Positions 28,381-37,124 of a stretch of 64,000 nt of DNA are shown piece after piece. This DNA is from Bosea vaviloviae. GTDB lineage: Bacteria > Pseudomonadota > Alphaproteobacteria > Rhizobiales > Beijerinckiaceae. The stretch spans positions 3,215,001 to 3,279,000 of the forward strand of contig NZ_CP017147.1 of the NCBI RefSeq assembly GCF_001741865.1. The letters are read 5' to 3'. Made by a program: the position numbers and the translations under genes. How positions within the stretch are numbered: the stretch's first letter is position 1; the number at the start of each line of letters is the position of its first letter. The notes beneath the pieces were generated by a model. That model had not been told where the DNA came from. It worked only from the letters and a program-made list of their open reading frames with translations, and did no database searches.

Positions 28381-28450
28381 AGCTCCGGATCTTTGTTTCA
28401 GCGCGCTGTCTTCACGCGAACCGGTTGCCGCTTCGCGTGAATGCGCTCTG
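28381..28450. repeat. dispersed palindromic element, copy 2
   Basis: The core CACGCGAACCGGTTGCCGC is followed by TTCGCGTGAATGCGCTC. It shares order and sequence with the copies at 26764 and 32081 and ends 11 bases past the stop codon of the AraC-family gene. Confidence 0.75.
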
Positions 28451-28461
28451 GCATCGATCAT

Positions 28462-29256
28462 CTATGTGCGGTCGCCGTGCATGACACTGGCAAGGTATTT
28501 CGCCGGCGGCTTGCCCAGCGCCTTCTTGAACATGGTGATGAAGGCCGCGACGGATTCGTAGCCCAGCTCGGCCGAAACCTGCTGGACTGTCGCGCCATTG
28601 GACAGTTCCCTGATGGCGACGATCAGGTGCAGCTGTTGCCGCCAGCGCCCGAAGCTCAACCCTGTCTCCTTGATCACCAGGCGGCTCAGGCTGCTCTCGC
28701 TGAGCGCGACGCGACTGGCCCATGCGCTTAAGCCGGTCCGGTCGGCAGGGTTTGCGGCCAAGGCATCGGCAATCCGGCGCAGGCGCGGTTCCGACGAGAT
28801 CGGCAGATAGAGCTGCTGGACAGGCATGCGCGGCAATTCGGCGAGCAGCAGCCTGGCCAGAAGCGCGTCGGCGTCATGTGTATCGGAACGTTCGGACAGC
28901 GCGACGATCAGCTCGCGCAACAAGGGCGAGATCGAAATGGTGCAGCATCGCGCCGGGAGATCGGCCGCGCCAGCTTCGATATAAACGAAGAACAGCTTCG
29001 CATTGGCGGTCGCGATATTGCTGTGTTCCGTGCCGCCTGGAATCCAGACCGCGCAATGCGTCGGCACCATCCATAAGCCGCTGGGAACGCGACAGGTTAC
29101 GCCCTCAGTCAGCGCAAAAACCAGCTGGCCCTTGCGGTGCTGGTGAGCGGCGACCTCCGTTCCCGTTTCGCTGACATCGACGCGCACCGCAATCGCCGGA
29201 GCGACGGCTCCGTCCACATCGAAATCCGGCCATGGATAGTGAAGCGGCTGCCGCAT
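28462..29256 (-). CDS. AraC-family transcriptional regulator with N-terminal cupin domain
   Basis: A 264-aa regulator. The N-terminal ~110 residues form a cupin-like ligand domain (HQHRKGQLVFALTEGV, WIPGGTEHSN). The C-terminal ~100 residues carry two helix-turn-helix motifs (WASRVALSESSLSRLVIKETG and the AraC signature VQQVSAELGYESVAAFITMFKKALGKPPAKYL). ATG 29256 is taken; a TTG at 29280 would add eight residues. It is divergent from the alpha/beta hydrolase gene at 29440, which suggests that it controls that gene in response to a small molecule. Confidence 0.9.
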   Translation of the reverse strand: MRQPLHYPWPDFDVDGAVAPAIAVRVDVSETGTEVAAHQHRKGQLVFALTEGVTCRVPSGLWMVPTHCAVWIPGGTEHSNIATANAKLFFVYIEAGAADLPARCCTISISPLLRELIVALSERSDTHDADALLARLLLAELPRMPVQQLYLPISSEPRLRRIADALAANPADRTGLSAWASRVALSESSLSRLVIKETGLSFGRWRQQLHLIVAIRELSNGATVQQVSAELGYESVAAFITMFKKALGKPPAKYLASVMHGDRT

Positions 29257-29439
29257 GGATTGACCGGTTTTGATAATCAATTGGCAGAATATCTAAATTC
29301 CTGCATGGCCAAAAGGGCTAAACCTCGCTGATGCGCGGCCTGGGGGTAGTGCGCGAAAAACTGGGGTACCGGTTTTCCGCATTCGGACGGTTCCGCCCCG
29401 AATGCGACGTGATCGAGAGCATTGACGAGGAGTTGACCG

Positions 29440-30114
29440 ATGGCGAACGTCGTTATCGTGGCGGGCGGCTGGCATGGCGGCTGCGAGATCACGCCTTTCG
29501 CGCGCAGGCTGCGTGCACTTGGACATGAGGTGTTTACGCCGACACTCACCGGATTGGGCGAACGGGTGCACCTCGCGGCGGCGCGACCCAACCTCGACAC
29601 ACATATTCTCGATGTGGCCAATCTGCTCGAATTCGAGGATCTGTCCGATGTCGTTCTGTGCGCGCACAGCTATGGTGGGATGGTGATAACAGGGGTGGCG
29701 GATCGCATGCCCGAGCGCGTAGCCGCGCTCGTCTACATCGACGCGCTGGTGCCCGAGGATGGCGAGTCCTGGTGGGGCCTGGTAAATGACCACTTCCGGG
29801 CGATCGCCATTGAGGGGGCCGACGAGGACGGCCTTGGTGTTCGACCGCCCGCGCATATGGACCCGCGTTGCCGGCCGCATCCGATGGCGTCATTTCTCCA
29901 GAAGATCCGATTGACCGGGCGCGGGAAAGGGGTTCGCGAGAAGCTCTTTATCTACGCCACCGGCTGGGCCGACAGCCCGTTCCCTGCAACGGTCGAGCGC
30001 CTCAGAAAGCTCGCGGACTGGCGGATCGAAGAGATGCCCACCAGGCACAACGTCATCGCCGCGGCGCCTGACCAGTTCCTGGCAATCCTGACCCGGCTCG
30101 AGGCAATGCAATAA
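29440..30114 (+). CDS. alpha/beta hydrolase (EstC / methyl-ester hydrolase-like)
   Basis: A 224-aa cytoplasmic alpha/beta hydrolase. The oxyanion motif is VAGGWHGGCE, the nucleophile elbow CAHSYGGMV, the acid probably in YIDALVPED and the His in MPTRHNVIAAAPDQF. This layout matches bacterial EstC and plant salicylate/jasmonate methylesterase-like enzymes. GAGGAG lies nine bases before the ATG. Divergent arrangement with the AraC-type regulator suggests inducible expression. Confidence 0.87.
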   Translation: MANVVIVAGGWHGGCEITPFARRLRALGHEVFTPTLTGLGERVHLAAARPNLDTHILDVANLLEFEDLSDVVLCAHSYGGMVITGVADRMPERVAALVYIDALVPEDGESWWGLVNDHFRAIAIEGADEDGLGVRPPAHMDPRCRPHPMASFLQKIRLTGRGKGVREKLFIYATGWADSPFPATVERLRKLADWRIEEMPTRHNVIAAAPDQFLAILTRLEAMQ

Positions 30115-30352
30115 TCGGCACGCCCCTCGACCGCGTCATGGCCAGCTGATTTCCACGCGCCGCCGGGCCCACACATCTCGCGGAACGCCGCCTTCTTTCA
30201 AAGGGTGCGGAACAGATCGAGCCGACTCCAGTTCCACTGCAATCAGTGCCGCGGCCCAAGCAGTGCCGTAGCCCAAGGCCGGAGATGCCCTCGTTTGCGT
30301 TCGCGCGGGCGGCGGCATCCGCGACGACCAATCCCAACCAGAGGAGGTGGCG

Positions 30353-30787
30353 ATGAGAGTCAGTGAAGCAATGACCCCGGACGTCTACGTTGCCAGTGCC
30401 AACGAAACGATCCAGGAGGCCGCGCGGATGATGGCGGGCCTCGATGCCGGCGTATTACCTGTCGGTGATCACGACCGCCTGGTCGGCATGATCACCGATC
30501 GCGACATCGCGATACGCGGCGTCGCCGAGGGCAAGGGCCCCGACGCCAAGGTCCGCGACGTGATGACGGTCGACGTCAAATATTGCTTTGAGGATCAGGA
30601 CCTCGACGAGGTCACTCGCAATATGGGCGACATCCAGGTCCGGCGCTTGCCGGTCGTCGATCGATCCAAGCGCCTGGTCGGCATCGTCTCGCTTGGCGAT
30701 GTCGCGATTGTGGATGGCAACGGCAAGGCCGGTGAGGCTTTGAGCGGCATTTCCCGGCCAGGCGGGAAGCACAGCCAGACGCGCTGA
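30353..30787 (+). CDS. CBS-domain pair protein
   Basis: A 144-aa protein made almost entirely of two CBS domains (MRVSEAMTPDVYVASANETI with GMITDRDIAIRGVAEG; VRDVMTVDVKYCFEDQDLD with VDRSKRLVGIVSLGDVAI). CBS pairs bind adenine nucleotides and act as energy or stress sensors. GAGGAGG at 30341-30347 places ATG 30353 at a good distance, favouring it over the in-frame GTG at 30347. Stand-alone versions like this are common in Rhizobiales stress loci, matching the stress-type genes that follow. Confidence 0.9.
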   Translation: MRVSEAMTPDVYVASANETIQEAARMMAGLDAGVLPVGDHDRLVGMITDRDIAIRGVAEGKGPDAKVRDVMTVDVKYCFEDQDLDEVTRNMGDIQVRRLPVVDRSKRLVGIVSLGDVAIVDGNGKAGEALSGISRPGGKHSQTR

Positions 30788-31001
30788 GCCGGAACCGCCG
30801 GGGCAGGGGGGCAACCCGCTTCCCGCGCGCCTGGACAGGGCGGCGGGTTATACGCTGAAGGGCTTATGCGCAACTGAGGTCCGGCCTCCTTTCGGAGCGC
30901 CGGGCCGATAACCACCGGGCGGTCGACCGCCGCGCCGCGCGCAGCGATCAGTCGCTTGTGTTCCCCCAGTCGTTTGTGTTCCCGGCGGCCAGCCGGGGCG
31001 A

Positions 31002-31226
31002 TCAATAACCCAGCAGCGCGACTGCCAGCCACGCGACCGTGGCCAGGACGAGCCCGCCGACCAGAACGACCAGGACCGGCCGCCCGAGAAAGCCTTGACG
31101 AGCTTCCACGGGCGTTTCGACAGCCGGATCTTCTGTCGAATGGCTATCGGCTCGCATCGGAGGAATTGGATCGCCGCCTTTCGCGACGGATTGCATCCGC
31201 GCCCGTCGCTCGGCCTCGGTTTCCAT
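31002..31226 (-). CDS. small single-pass membrane protein, hypothetical
   Basis: A 74-aa protein with a charged N-terminal half and one C-terminal hydrophobic helix (RPVLVVLVGGLVLATVAWLAVALLGY). It is therefore probably anchored by its C-terminus with the N-terminus in the cytoplasm. AGGGGACAGG precedes the ATG. Located 45 bases downstream of the glycine-zipper stress protein on the same strand, so co-transcription is likely. I recognise no family. Confidence 0.65.
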   Translation of the reverse strand: METEAERRARMQSVAKGGDPIPPMRADSHSTEDPAVETPVEARQGFLGRPVLVVLVGGLVLATVAWLAVALLGY

Positions 31227-31271
31227 GACCTGTCCCCTTACATGGCCTATCCCCTCAGATGACCTATTCGC

Positions 31272-31829
31272 TCACGAGACGACCCCGGACAGATCATGCG
31301 GGGTGCGATAGGGGCCGGCGCTCTCGTCAAAGCGCTTCCAGCCCTCCCGCTCATACTCTTGGCGGCGCGCTTCGGCATCGACCGAACCAGCGCCATCCAT
31401 GATCTTCTCGATGACGAAGGCGTGCGAATCCGATGTTCGGACCGAAACGACCACACCACCGCGACGGATGGTCTCGGCAAAATAATGAGCCTCGTTATCA
31501 TCCAGGCCGGTGCTGCTCATTGCTCCGATCAGATTGCCCGCTGCGACGCCGGCGGTTGCACCCACCGCCATGCTGCTGAGAATCCAGCCTGCCGCAAAAG
31601 CGGGGCCCACACCGGGGATTGGCAGGGCCGCCAAGCTCCCGAGCAGCCCGGCGCCGCCTCCGACGACGCCGCCGACTTCGCCCCCATGCTTGGCATCCTC
31701 CTCCACCTGCTCCGGGCGGTAGCCGATGATGCTGATATCCTCGGATTGGACCCCTGCCGCTTCGAGCCGCGAAACAGCGGTCTCGGCGTCGGCGATGTCA
31801 TCATAGGACCGTGTGATGGTGCGTGCCAT
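31272..31829 (-). CDS. general stress protein-like, glycine-rich hydrophobic core
   Basis: A 185-aa protein. The N-terminus (RTITRSYDDIADAETAVSRL, SEDISIIGY) matches the ferredoxin-like domain of general stress protein 17M/DUF1269-type proteins. The middle carries Gly-rich hydrophobic segments (EVGGVVGGGAGLLGSLAALP) that could insert into a membrane. A second alpha-beta segment GGVVVSVRTSDSHAFVIEKI follows. AAGGAG lies upstream of the ATG. Many Rhizobiales carry such genes beside small stress proteins of the kind seen here. Confidence 0.8.
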   Translation of the reverse strand: MARTITRSYDDIADAETAVSRLEAAGVQSEDISIIGYRPEQVEEDAKHGGEVGGVVGGGAGLLGSLAALPIPGVGPAFAAGWILSSMAVGATAGVAAGNLIGAMSSTGLDDNEAHYFAETIRRGGVVVSVRTSDSHAFVIEKIMDGAGSVDAEARRQEYEREGWKRFDESAGPYRTPHDLSGVVS

Positions 31830-32080
31830 GAAGCTGCTCCTTCGCTGGGATGCACTTCGAAACGAACCAATTCCCGCGCATCTTGTTCCCGAAGGGCATC
31901 TTGCTTCCCGAAGACAGAACGCGCGGCGGTTCCATCACTCGCCTCCGGGAACATGCAGAGCCCGCGGTCGGTTGCGTGGAGGGCCAGCCGGGAGCCAGCT
32001 GATGGGCAGGCAAGCAGGCACAGCGAAATGGTCGGGCGACGCTCACCGAGCACAGCCATGCGCTCGATCTCGAACCCGAT

Positions 32081-32131
32081 ATGACGCGTTTCCTGACGCG
32101 AACCGGTGTCCGCTTCGCTCGAAAACGCTCT
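32081..32131. repeat. dispersed palindromic element, copy 3
   Basis: The copy reads ATGACGCGTTTCCTGAC, GCGAACCGGTGTCCGCTTCG, then CTCGAAAACGCTCT. Its right edge touches the stop codon (TAG on the minus strand) of the DUF3008 gene, so the element lies immediately downstream of it. Confidence 0.8.
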
Positions 32132-32318
32132 AATGTTTCGATTTATGTTCGGGCTTGCCCTTGCGCTTGGTCGAAGCCATTTTTTCGAGCTCGCTCTCGC
32201 TCATCGATGTCTCCATCGATTTCGAAGCGCCTTTGAGTTCGTTCTTCGCCATGTCTCCGCGCTTCGCCGCGAGCGCGGCACCGGCGGCCTTTTGCTGGGC
32301 AGCTGATTTTGCAGGCAT
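32130..32318 (-). CDS. DUF3008 family small protein
   Basis: A 62-aa, Lys/Ala-rich, highly polar protein: MPAKSAAQQKAAGAALAAKR, then GDMAKNELKGASKSM and a basic tail KRKGKPEHKSKH. This sequence is characteristic of DUF3008, found mainly in alphaproteobacteria and often near stress genes; function unknown. AAGGAGGTCGAG before the ATG at 32318 is an excellent ribosome binding site and decides the start against an in-frame codon upstream. Confidence 0.88.
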   Translation of the reverse strand: MPAKSAAQQKAAGAALAAKRGDMAKNELKGASKSMETSMSESELEKMASTKRKGKPEHKSKH

Positions 32319-32329
32319 CTCGACCTCCT

Positions 32330-32707
32330 TCATTTGGACGAGCGGGTGACGGCCTCGATTTTGTTGCCGTCGGGATCGAATACGAAGGCACCGTAGTAGT
32401 GAGCATCGTATTCGGGACGCAGGCCGGGCGGTCCGGCATCGGAGCCGCCATGGGCCAAAGCAATGTCATGAAACGCATCGACGACATCGCGGCCGCCGGC
32501 CAGGAAGGCGATATGAGTTCCATTGCCGACGGAGGCATGCTTCCCGTCATGCGGCGTTTCCACGGAGAATAGGATGGCGCTTACGCCGTAATCCGCCGAA
32601 TGGGCGCTGCTGTTGATCAGCCGCAATCCGAGGCGATCGAGAACGGCATCGTAGAAGATGCGTGCGCGGACGATGTCGTTCGTTCCAACCGAGACATGGT
32701 CGATCAT
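32330..32707 (-). CDS. VOC (glyoxalase/dioxygenase superfamily) protein
   Basis: A 125-aa protein with two beta-alpha-beta-beta-beta modules of the vicinal oxygen chelate fold: MIDHVSVGTNDIVRARIFYD at the start and HYYGAFVFDPDGNKIEAV at the end, with metal-ligand candidates His4, His75-type residue in GNGTHIAFLA and Glu in NKIEAV. The ATG follows AAGGAGGCGGG and overlaps the stop of the GNAT gene (ATGA). Typical roles are detoxification or antibiotic resistance; substrate unknown. Confidence 0.88.
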   Translation of the reverse strand: MIDHVSVGTNDIVRARIFYDAVLDRLGLRLINSSAHSADYGVSAILFSVETPHDGKHASVGNGTHIAFLAGGRDVVDAFHDIALAHGGSDAGPPGLRPEYDAHYYGAFVFDPDGNKIEAVTRSSK

Positions 32708-33018
32708 CCCGCCTCCTTCCCCGCGAGCACATCGCGATATTCGGGATGGCGCCGCACCCAATCGGCCAGGAAGGAACAGGCGGGCACGATACGTTCGTCG
32801 TTGCTGCGCGCAAATTCGAAAATGCCTGCGGCCAGTTCGGACCCGATGCCTTGTCCGCGAAGCGTGGGCGGAACTTCGGTATGCGAGATGACGAGGTAGC
32901 CGTTCGCGCGCCGGTAGGTTGCGAAGGCCTCGCCGCCGCGAACGCGCATCACGAAACGGTTGCGTTCGGGTTCGTCGCGGATCAATGGCGCGGTTGGGCT
33001 TGTTGCATGCGTGTTCAT
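32704..33018 (-). CDS. GNAT-type N-acetyltransferase (YjdJ/Acetyltransf_CG type)
   Basis: A 104-aa short GNAT protein. It has VISHTEVPPTLRGQGIGSEL, containing the acetyl-CoA pyrophosphate loop R-G-Q-G-I-G, and the conserved PACSFLADWVRRHPEYRDVL end, all characteristic of the small PF14542 family. ATG 33018 is chosen at the beginning of the conserved region with GGAGGTGCC upstream. It is translationally coupled to the VOC gene. The protein it acetylates is unknown. Confidence 0.87.
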   Translation of the reverse strand: MNTHATSPTAPLIRDEPERNRFVMRVRGGEAFATYRRANGYLVISHTEVPPTLRGQGIGSELAAGIFEFARSNDERIVPACSFLADWVRRHPEYRDVLAGKEAG

Positions 33019-33116
33019 GGCACCTCCACAAAACGTACCCCGGCGTTGAACCGTCAGCTCGGCCCGGAGTTCCATGCCTGGCCCCGGCGGGGCAGTCCGA
33101 GTTCCTGCAGCTGCCA

Positions 33117-33178
33117 GAGCCTTTTCGAGCGAAGTCGATACCGGTCCGCGTGAAGAAAACGCGTCAGAATAAAGAGCT
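33117..33178. repeat. dispersed palindromic element, copy 4 (inverted)
   Basis: Reads AGAGCCTTTTCGAGCGAAGT, CGATACCGGTCCGCGTGAAG, then AAAACGCGTCAGAATAAAGA. This is the reverse-complement orientation relative to the copies at 26764 and 32081 and lies between two minus-strand genes. Confidence 0.8.
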
Positions 33179-33195
33179 AGAGAGGCCGTAGACTG

Positions 33196-33402
33196 CTAGC
33201 CAGCGCCGTGACGACTGTCCCAGCCGCGAACGGCCTCGTTCAACGCCTCGAGCTCCGCCTCCTCGCTCTGCGAGCGCTGGGACCTGTTCAGGGCCTTGAT
33301 GCGCCTGAGCGCCAACGCATAATCTTCCGAGGTCTCGATCGTGATTCTCGTAGGAGCTTCCGATGCGCGCTCGGCAGGATCATGTTGCACGTGCGTTTTC
33401 AT
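33196..33402 (-). CDS. small hypothetical protein resembling the N-terminal region of HigA-type antitoxins
   Basis: A 68-aa protein. The segment ITIETSEDYALALRRIKALN with SEEAELEALNEAVRGWD resembles the conserved N-terminus of HigA-like antitoxins (T-E-x-D-Y-x-x-A-L-x-x-I-...-L), but no helix-turn-helix follows and no toxin gene is adjacent. GGAG lies eight bases before ATG 33402; an in-frame codon at 33450 is less likely. Function unknown; the resemblance is my pattern reading, not a search result. Confidence 0.6.
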   Translation of the reverse strand: MKTHVQHDPAERASEAPTRITIETSEDYALALRRIKALNRSQRSQSEEAELEALNEAVRGWDSRHGAG

Positions 33403-33512
33403 GACGATCTCCAAAAACACCAAACGGACAAGGCGGGGGCTTCGTTCCATAGTGACCTCGCGCAGGCCGGCTTTTTGCCGCGCTACAGTCTGCCTGGCAG
33501 GGGGGGCCGCGA

Positions 33513-33818
33513 ATGAAGCCGTTATCCGGCGCGTACACGGTCGCGATGCCGTGGTACGAGGAGGAGGATTTCGCGCGGCTCTGGTCGCTTGCTCATGATC
33601 GCGGCGAGATTTCGCCCGACTATGCCACGTGGCATCGCAATGCCCGCCGCGTTCTGGCTGAGGCTCTTGCCGCCGGGAAAGCGATCGAAGTCGTCACGAT
33701 CAAGCCTGACGCCTATCTGGCGTGGTTGGGCTCGGCTCCCAACACCGCGGCGGCCAGGCTCCGCTATGTCGAGGAGGTCGCGGCAGGCATGGTCAGTCGG
33801 GCAGGCTTGCTCGGTTAG
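33513..33818 (+). CDS. hypothetical protein, 101 aa
   Basis: A soluble, helix-rich small protein with Trp-containing N-terminus (MPWYEEEDFARLWSLAHDRG) and EISPDYATWHRNARRVLAEA. The ATG at 33513 follows a G-rich stretch (GGCAGGGGGG). Codon bias fits a real gene. It is divergent from the 68-aa protein gene. I do not recognise the family. Confidence 0.65.
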   Translation: MKPLSGAYTVAMPWYEEEDFARLWSLAHDRGEISPDYATWHRNARRVLAEALAAGKAIEVVTIKPDAYLAWLGSAPNTAAARLRYVEEVAAGMVSRAGLLG

Positions 33819-33931
33819 GTACTGCCGGATGCGAGAGCCTCAGCCATAACGCGCCAGCGCCGCCCGATGCGGGCCGGGGCAGGGGAACCCGACCCATGAC
33901 GAGCGGTTCTTCCCTTGAGGAGGATCGCTCC

Positions 33932-34231
33932 ATGACGAAGACGCCACATCGCGCCACCGATGCGCCGGCGCCCTACAAGACACCGCAACGCCCCGGACAG
34001 TCCGGTGAGGATGCTGAACGGCGAGCCGGGCCGAGCCCGCGCTCGGTGAACCCCACCGGACCGCACGCGCCCTATGATCCAAACGACTCCGAGGGCACTG
34101 CTGCCGAAAAGCATTGGACCGAACCCGTATCCGAACCGATGAAAAAGCCGCCCGCCAAGCCCGGCCTTGGCGAAAACTTTGCGGTCATCGACAGCAGCGG
34201 AAAAGCTAGCGGCGAGCCGGACGGCAGATGA
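33932..34231 (+). CDS. small disordered hypothetical protein, 99 aa
   Basis: A Pro/Gly/charge-rich sequence without predicted structure (PYKTPQRPGQSGEDAERRAG, VNPTGPHAPYDPNDSEGTAA). Such low-complexity proteins occur in Rhizobiales stress loci. GAGGAGG lies nine bases before ATG 33932, which decides the start against longer in-frame options. Downstream it converges on the GGDEF-EAL gene. Function unknown. Confidence 0.65.
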   Translation: MTKTPHRATDAPAPYKTPQRPGQSGEDAERRAGPSPRSVNPTGPHAPYDPNDSEGTAAEKHWTEPVSEPMKKPPAKPGLGENFAVIDSSGKASGEPDGR

Positions 34232-34276
34232 CCGATAGGAGTGGAATAGCCGCGCCCGCCGGCCTGCCGGCAGAGC

Positions 34277-36775
34277 TTACGAGGCGAAGGCCATGCGCGC
34301 GGCGGCCTGGCGCACTGGGGCCGCCCTGGTTGCGAGATCGCCCGCCTGCCGGCCGCCCATGGCCTCCGTGAAGCTTTCGATCGGCTGCGGCTTGCCGAAG
34401 AGATAGCCTTGCAGCTCCTCGCAGTCTTCGCCGACCAGGAAGCGCATCTGGCCGGCGGTCTCGACACCCTCCGCCACGATGCTGATACCGAGGCTGCGTC
34501 CCAGGCCCAGCACGGCGCGCACGATGACCGCGGCCTGCGGGCTGGTTTCGACCTGCCCGACGAAGGAGCGGTCGATCTTGATCTTGTCGAAGGGGAAGGC
34601 CTGCAAGGTCGCCAGCGAAGCGTAGCCCGTTCCGAAATCGTCCATCGCGATGCTGATGCCCAGCGCCTTCAGCCGCAGCAGGATCGAGAGCGCGCGATTC
34701 ATATCGGCGAAGATCGCCGTCTCCGTGATTTCGATCTCCAGGCGGTTCGGCGACAGGCCGGTCTCGGCCAGGATTGCGAAGATGAGCTCGGGAAGATCGC
34801 CCTGCTGGAACTCGCGGGGAGACAGGTTGACCGCGACCTTGAGCGGCTGCGTCCAGCGCGCCGCCTCGCTGCAGGCGCTCCGCAGGACCCATTCCCCGAG
34901 CGCCGATATGAGGCCGGTCTCCTCGGCCAGCGGGATGAACTCGCCGGGCGGTATGAGGCCGCGCACCGGATGCCGCCAGCGCGCGAGCGCCTCAAAGCCT
35001 ATGAGCTTGCGGCTGCTGGCCTTCACTTGCGGCTGATAGTGGAGTTCCAGCTTCCCGTCCGCGAGCGCCGTCCTGAGATCGCGTTCGAGTTCGCGCCGCC
35101 GTGTCATTGCCTCGTCCATCGCCGCGTCGAACATGCGATAGCAGTTACGCCCCTCCGCCTTCGCCTGGTAAAGCGCGAGATCGGCCCGGCTGAACAGAAG
35201 CGTCTCGACCAGGCCGTGCTGCGGCGCCCGCGCGATCCCGATGCTGAGGCCGACCTCGATGGTCTGTCCGCCCAAGGAGAACGGCTTGCCCACGACTGAA
35301 ATCAGCTCCTCGGCCAGGCGGCGCAAGCTTTCATCGCTCGGGTCGCTCCTGACCAGAATGGCGAACTCGTCGCCGCCCATGCGCGCCACGGTGTCGGCCG
35401 GATGCATGTGCCCGGCGATCCTGCCGGCGACACGCTTCAGCAGTTCATCGCCGGCCATGTGGCCGACCGTATCATTAACGGTCTTGAAGCGGTCGAGATC
35501 CAGGCACATCACCGCGCAGCCGCTGCCGGCATGGGCGACCTGCCGCAAGGCCAGGCGCAACAGCTCGTAGAAGCGGGTCCGGTTGGTCAGGCCGGTCAGC
35601 CCGTCATGGCGCGCCATATGGGCGATCTGCTGTTCGGCGAGCTTGCGCGCTGCGATGTCGATATGCGTGCCGACGATACGCTGGGGCAGGTTCTCGGCGT
35701 CGCGCTCCACGACCTTGCCGCGCGCGTGCACCCAGCCCCAACTGCCGTCCTTGCGGCGCAGTCGATACTCGCACTCATAGACCGGCGAGCGGCCGTCGAA
35801 ATGCGCCTGCAGGAGCTCCTGGGCCCTCAGCGCGTCTTGTGGATGGAGCAGGCCTCGCCAGGTTCCGACAAGGCCCTCGAGCTCTCCGGGCTCGTAGCCC
35901 AGCATCGTCAGCCAGCGCTCGGAGTACCAGGCCTGGCCGGTCGCGATATTCCAGTCCCACAGGCCGTCGCTTCCCGCATCCAAAGCTCGAGCCAGGCGCT
36001 CCTCGCTGACGCGCAGCGCCGCGCCATGCGAGGCAAGCGCGCGGTTGGCGCGCCTGAGGCGGTCGGCGAACAAGCTGAGCGCCGAGAACGCCAGGATCGT
36101 CAGCATCACGGCCGCTACGCCGGCCGCCAGCGCCCCGCGCGCCAGTTCGTCGTCGGGAGCGGCGATCACGGGGTCCGGCACCGCTTGCACGGCGCCCATC
36201 GAGACGAAGTGCAGGGTTGCGATAGCCCCAGTCAGAAGCGTCGCGGCAACGGCGCGGGGGTAGCGGGTCGGGCGGCGGATGAACACGAACAGCGCCGCGC
36301 AGGTCAGCACGGCAGCCGATGCCAGCGCCGCCGCGACGAGCGCCTCGTCCCAGATGAAACGGCCGGGAATGCGAACGCCCGCCATTCCGGTGAAATGCAT
36401 CGCGGCGATGCCCATGGTCAGCACGAGTCCGCTGGCGACAATGGCGACGGGTCCGGCGGCGCCCCGGATCAGGCTCGCGGCGCAAAAAGCCGTCGCGATG
36501 GCGACGCCCAGCGAGGCCAGCGTCAGGCGCACATCATAGCCGATGCTGAGCGGCGGCTCGTAGCCGAGCATGGCGATGAAATGCGTGCTCCAGATGCCTG
36601 AGCCGGCCGCAGCGCCCGTGGCGACGAGCCAGATGGCGGCAGTCCAGCCCGCGCTTTCGCGGGCCTGTTTGAGCAGGCCGAACGTTGCATGGCATGACAC
36701 CCAGCAGACCAGCGCCGACAAGGGCAGAACCCAGGCGGCATGCTCCTCCGTCAAGCACGTCAGTGTTCGATACAT
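34277..36775 (-). CDS. MHYT-PAS-GGDEF-EAL cyclic-di-GMP signalling protein
   Basis: An 832-aa membrane protein. An N-terminal MHYT sensor has about seven helices with repeated motifs THFIAMLGY, MHFTGMAG and LHFVSMGAV, proposed to bind copper or a diatomic gas. A PAS/PAC domain follows (YSERWLTMLGYEPGELEG). The GGDEF domain (VARMGGDEFAILVR) keeps its active-site motif, and the EAL domain (LIGFEALARW, plus DDFGTGYASL) appears intact. It may therefore both make and degrade cyclic-di-GMP. ATG 36775 is preferred; a TTG at 36841 is in frame. No partner genes are adjacent. The copper-efflux operon is ~1.7 kb away, a possible but unproven link. Confidence 0.92.
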   Translation of the reverse strand: MYRTLTCLTEEHAAWVLPLSALVCWVSCHATFGLLKQARESAGWTAAIWLVATGAAAGSGIWSTHFIAMLGYEPPLSIGYDVRLTLASLGVAIATAFCAASLIRGAAGPVAIVASGLVLTMGIAAMHFTGMAGVRIPGRFIWDEALVAAALASAAVLTCAALFVFIRRPTRYPRAVAATLLTGAIATLHFVSMGAVQAVPDPVIAAPDDELARGALAAGVAAVMLTILAFSALSLFADRLRRANRALASHGAALRVSEERLARALDAGSDGLWDWNIATGQAWYSERWLTMLGYEPGELEGLVGTWRGLLHPQDALRAQELLQAHFDGRSPVYECEYRLRRKDGSWGWVHARGKVVERDAENLPQRIVGTHIDIAARKLAEQQIAHMARHDGLTGLTNRTRFYELLRLALRQVAHAGSGCAVMCLDLDRFKTVNDTVGHMAGDELLKRVAGRIAGHMHPADTVARMGGDEFAILVRSDPSDESLRRLAEELISVVGKPFSLGGQTIEVGLSIGIARAPQHGLVETLLFSRADLALYQAKAEGRNCYRMFDAAMDEAMTRRRELERDLRTALADGKLELHYQPQVKASSRKLIGFEALARWRHPVRGLIPPGEFIPLAEETGLISALGEWVLRSACSEAARWTQPLKVAVNLSPREFQQGDLPELIFAILAETGLSPNRLEIEITETAIFADMNRALSILLRLKALGISIAMDDFGTGYASLATLQAFPFDKIKIDRSFVGQVETSPQAAVIVRAVLGLGRSLGISIVAEGVETAGQMRFLVGEDCEELQGYLFGKPQPIESFTEAMGGRQAGDLATRAAPVRQAAARMAFAS

Positions 36776-37124
36776 GGCACCTGCGCAATTCTGACGATCG
36801 TTCCGGTCGTATAGGGCAGAATGCGAACCACATCGTGCCAAGGAACGCTAAAATTGGAGACGATCGTCGCGGACATCATTCAGGCTGTGGCGGCATGCGA
36901 TGAGGGCGTTTAGGCGGTGACGTCATGCAGCAGCTCACTCCGCAGGGCAGGGCGCCGGCCATGCCATCCACGCAACGACGAATCTCCACACGCTAAGCAT
37001 CCAGGCTCGCCTGCAAGCCGTTGCCGGCAGGCTACCCTTCCATGCCAAATCGCAAGATCGGTCGAGCGCGGCATCTCCGGAAGGGCCTAGCTGGCGCCGC
37101 CACGGAGGAAGAGACCAAGAGACG
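36776..37124. other. intergenic region between divergent GGDEF-EAL and AraC genes
   Basis: About 350 bases with no gene. It must contain both promoters of the divergent pair, but I cannot point to a convincing -35/-10 pair. A ribosome binding site GGAGGAAGAG lies just before 37125. Confidence 0.5.

Larger units (their letters stand above)
27954..28461. other. repeat-rich intergenic region
   Basis: About 510 bases without a gene. It holds a partial palindromic element near 28108-28165, a long REP-like imperfect palindrome at 28245-28357 and a full dispersed element at 28381-28450. Short frames across it are products of the repeats. Confidence 0.65.

Noticed and set aside
27954..28461. Several short open frames in the intergenic region before the AraC gene
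   Set aside because: They coincide with REP-like and palindromic elements, lack ribosome binding sites and have no family sequence.
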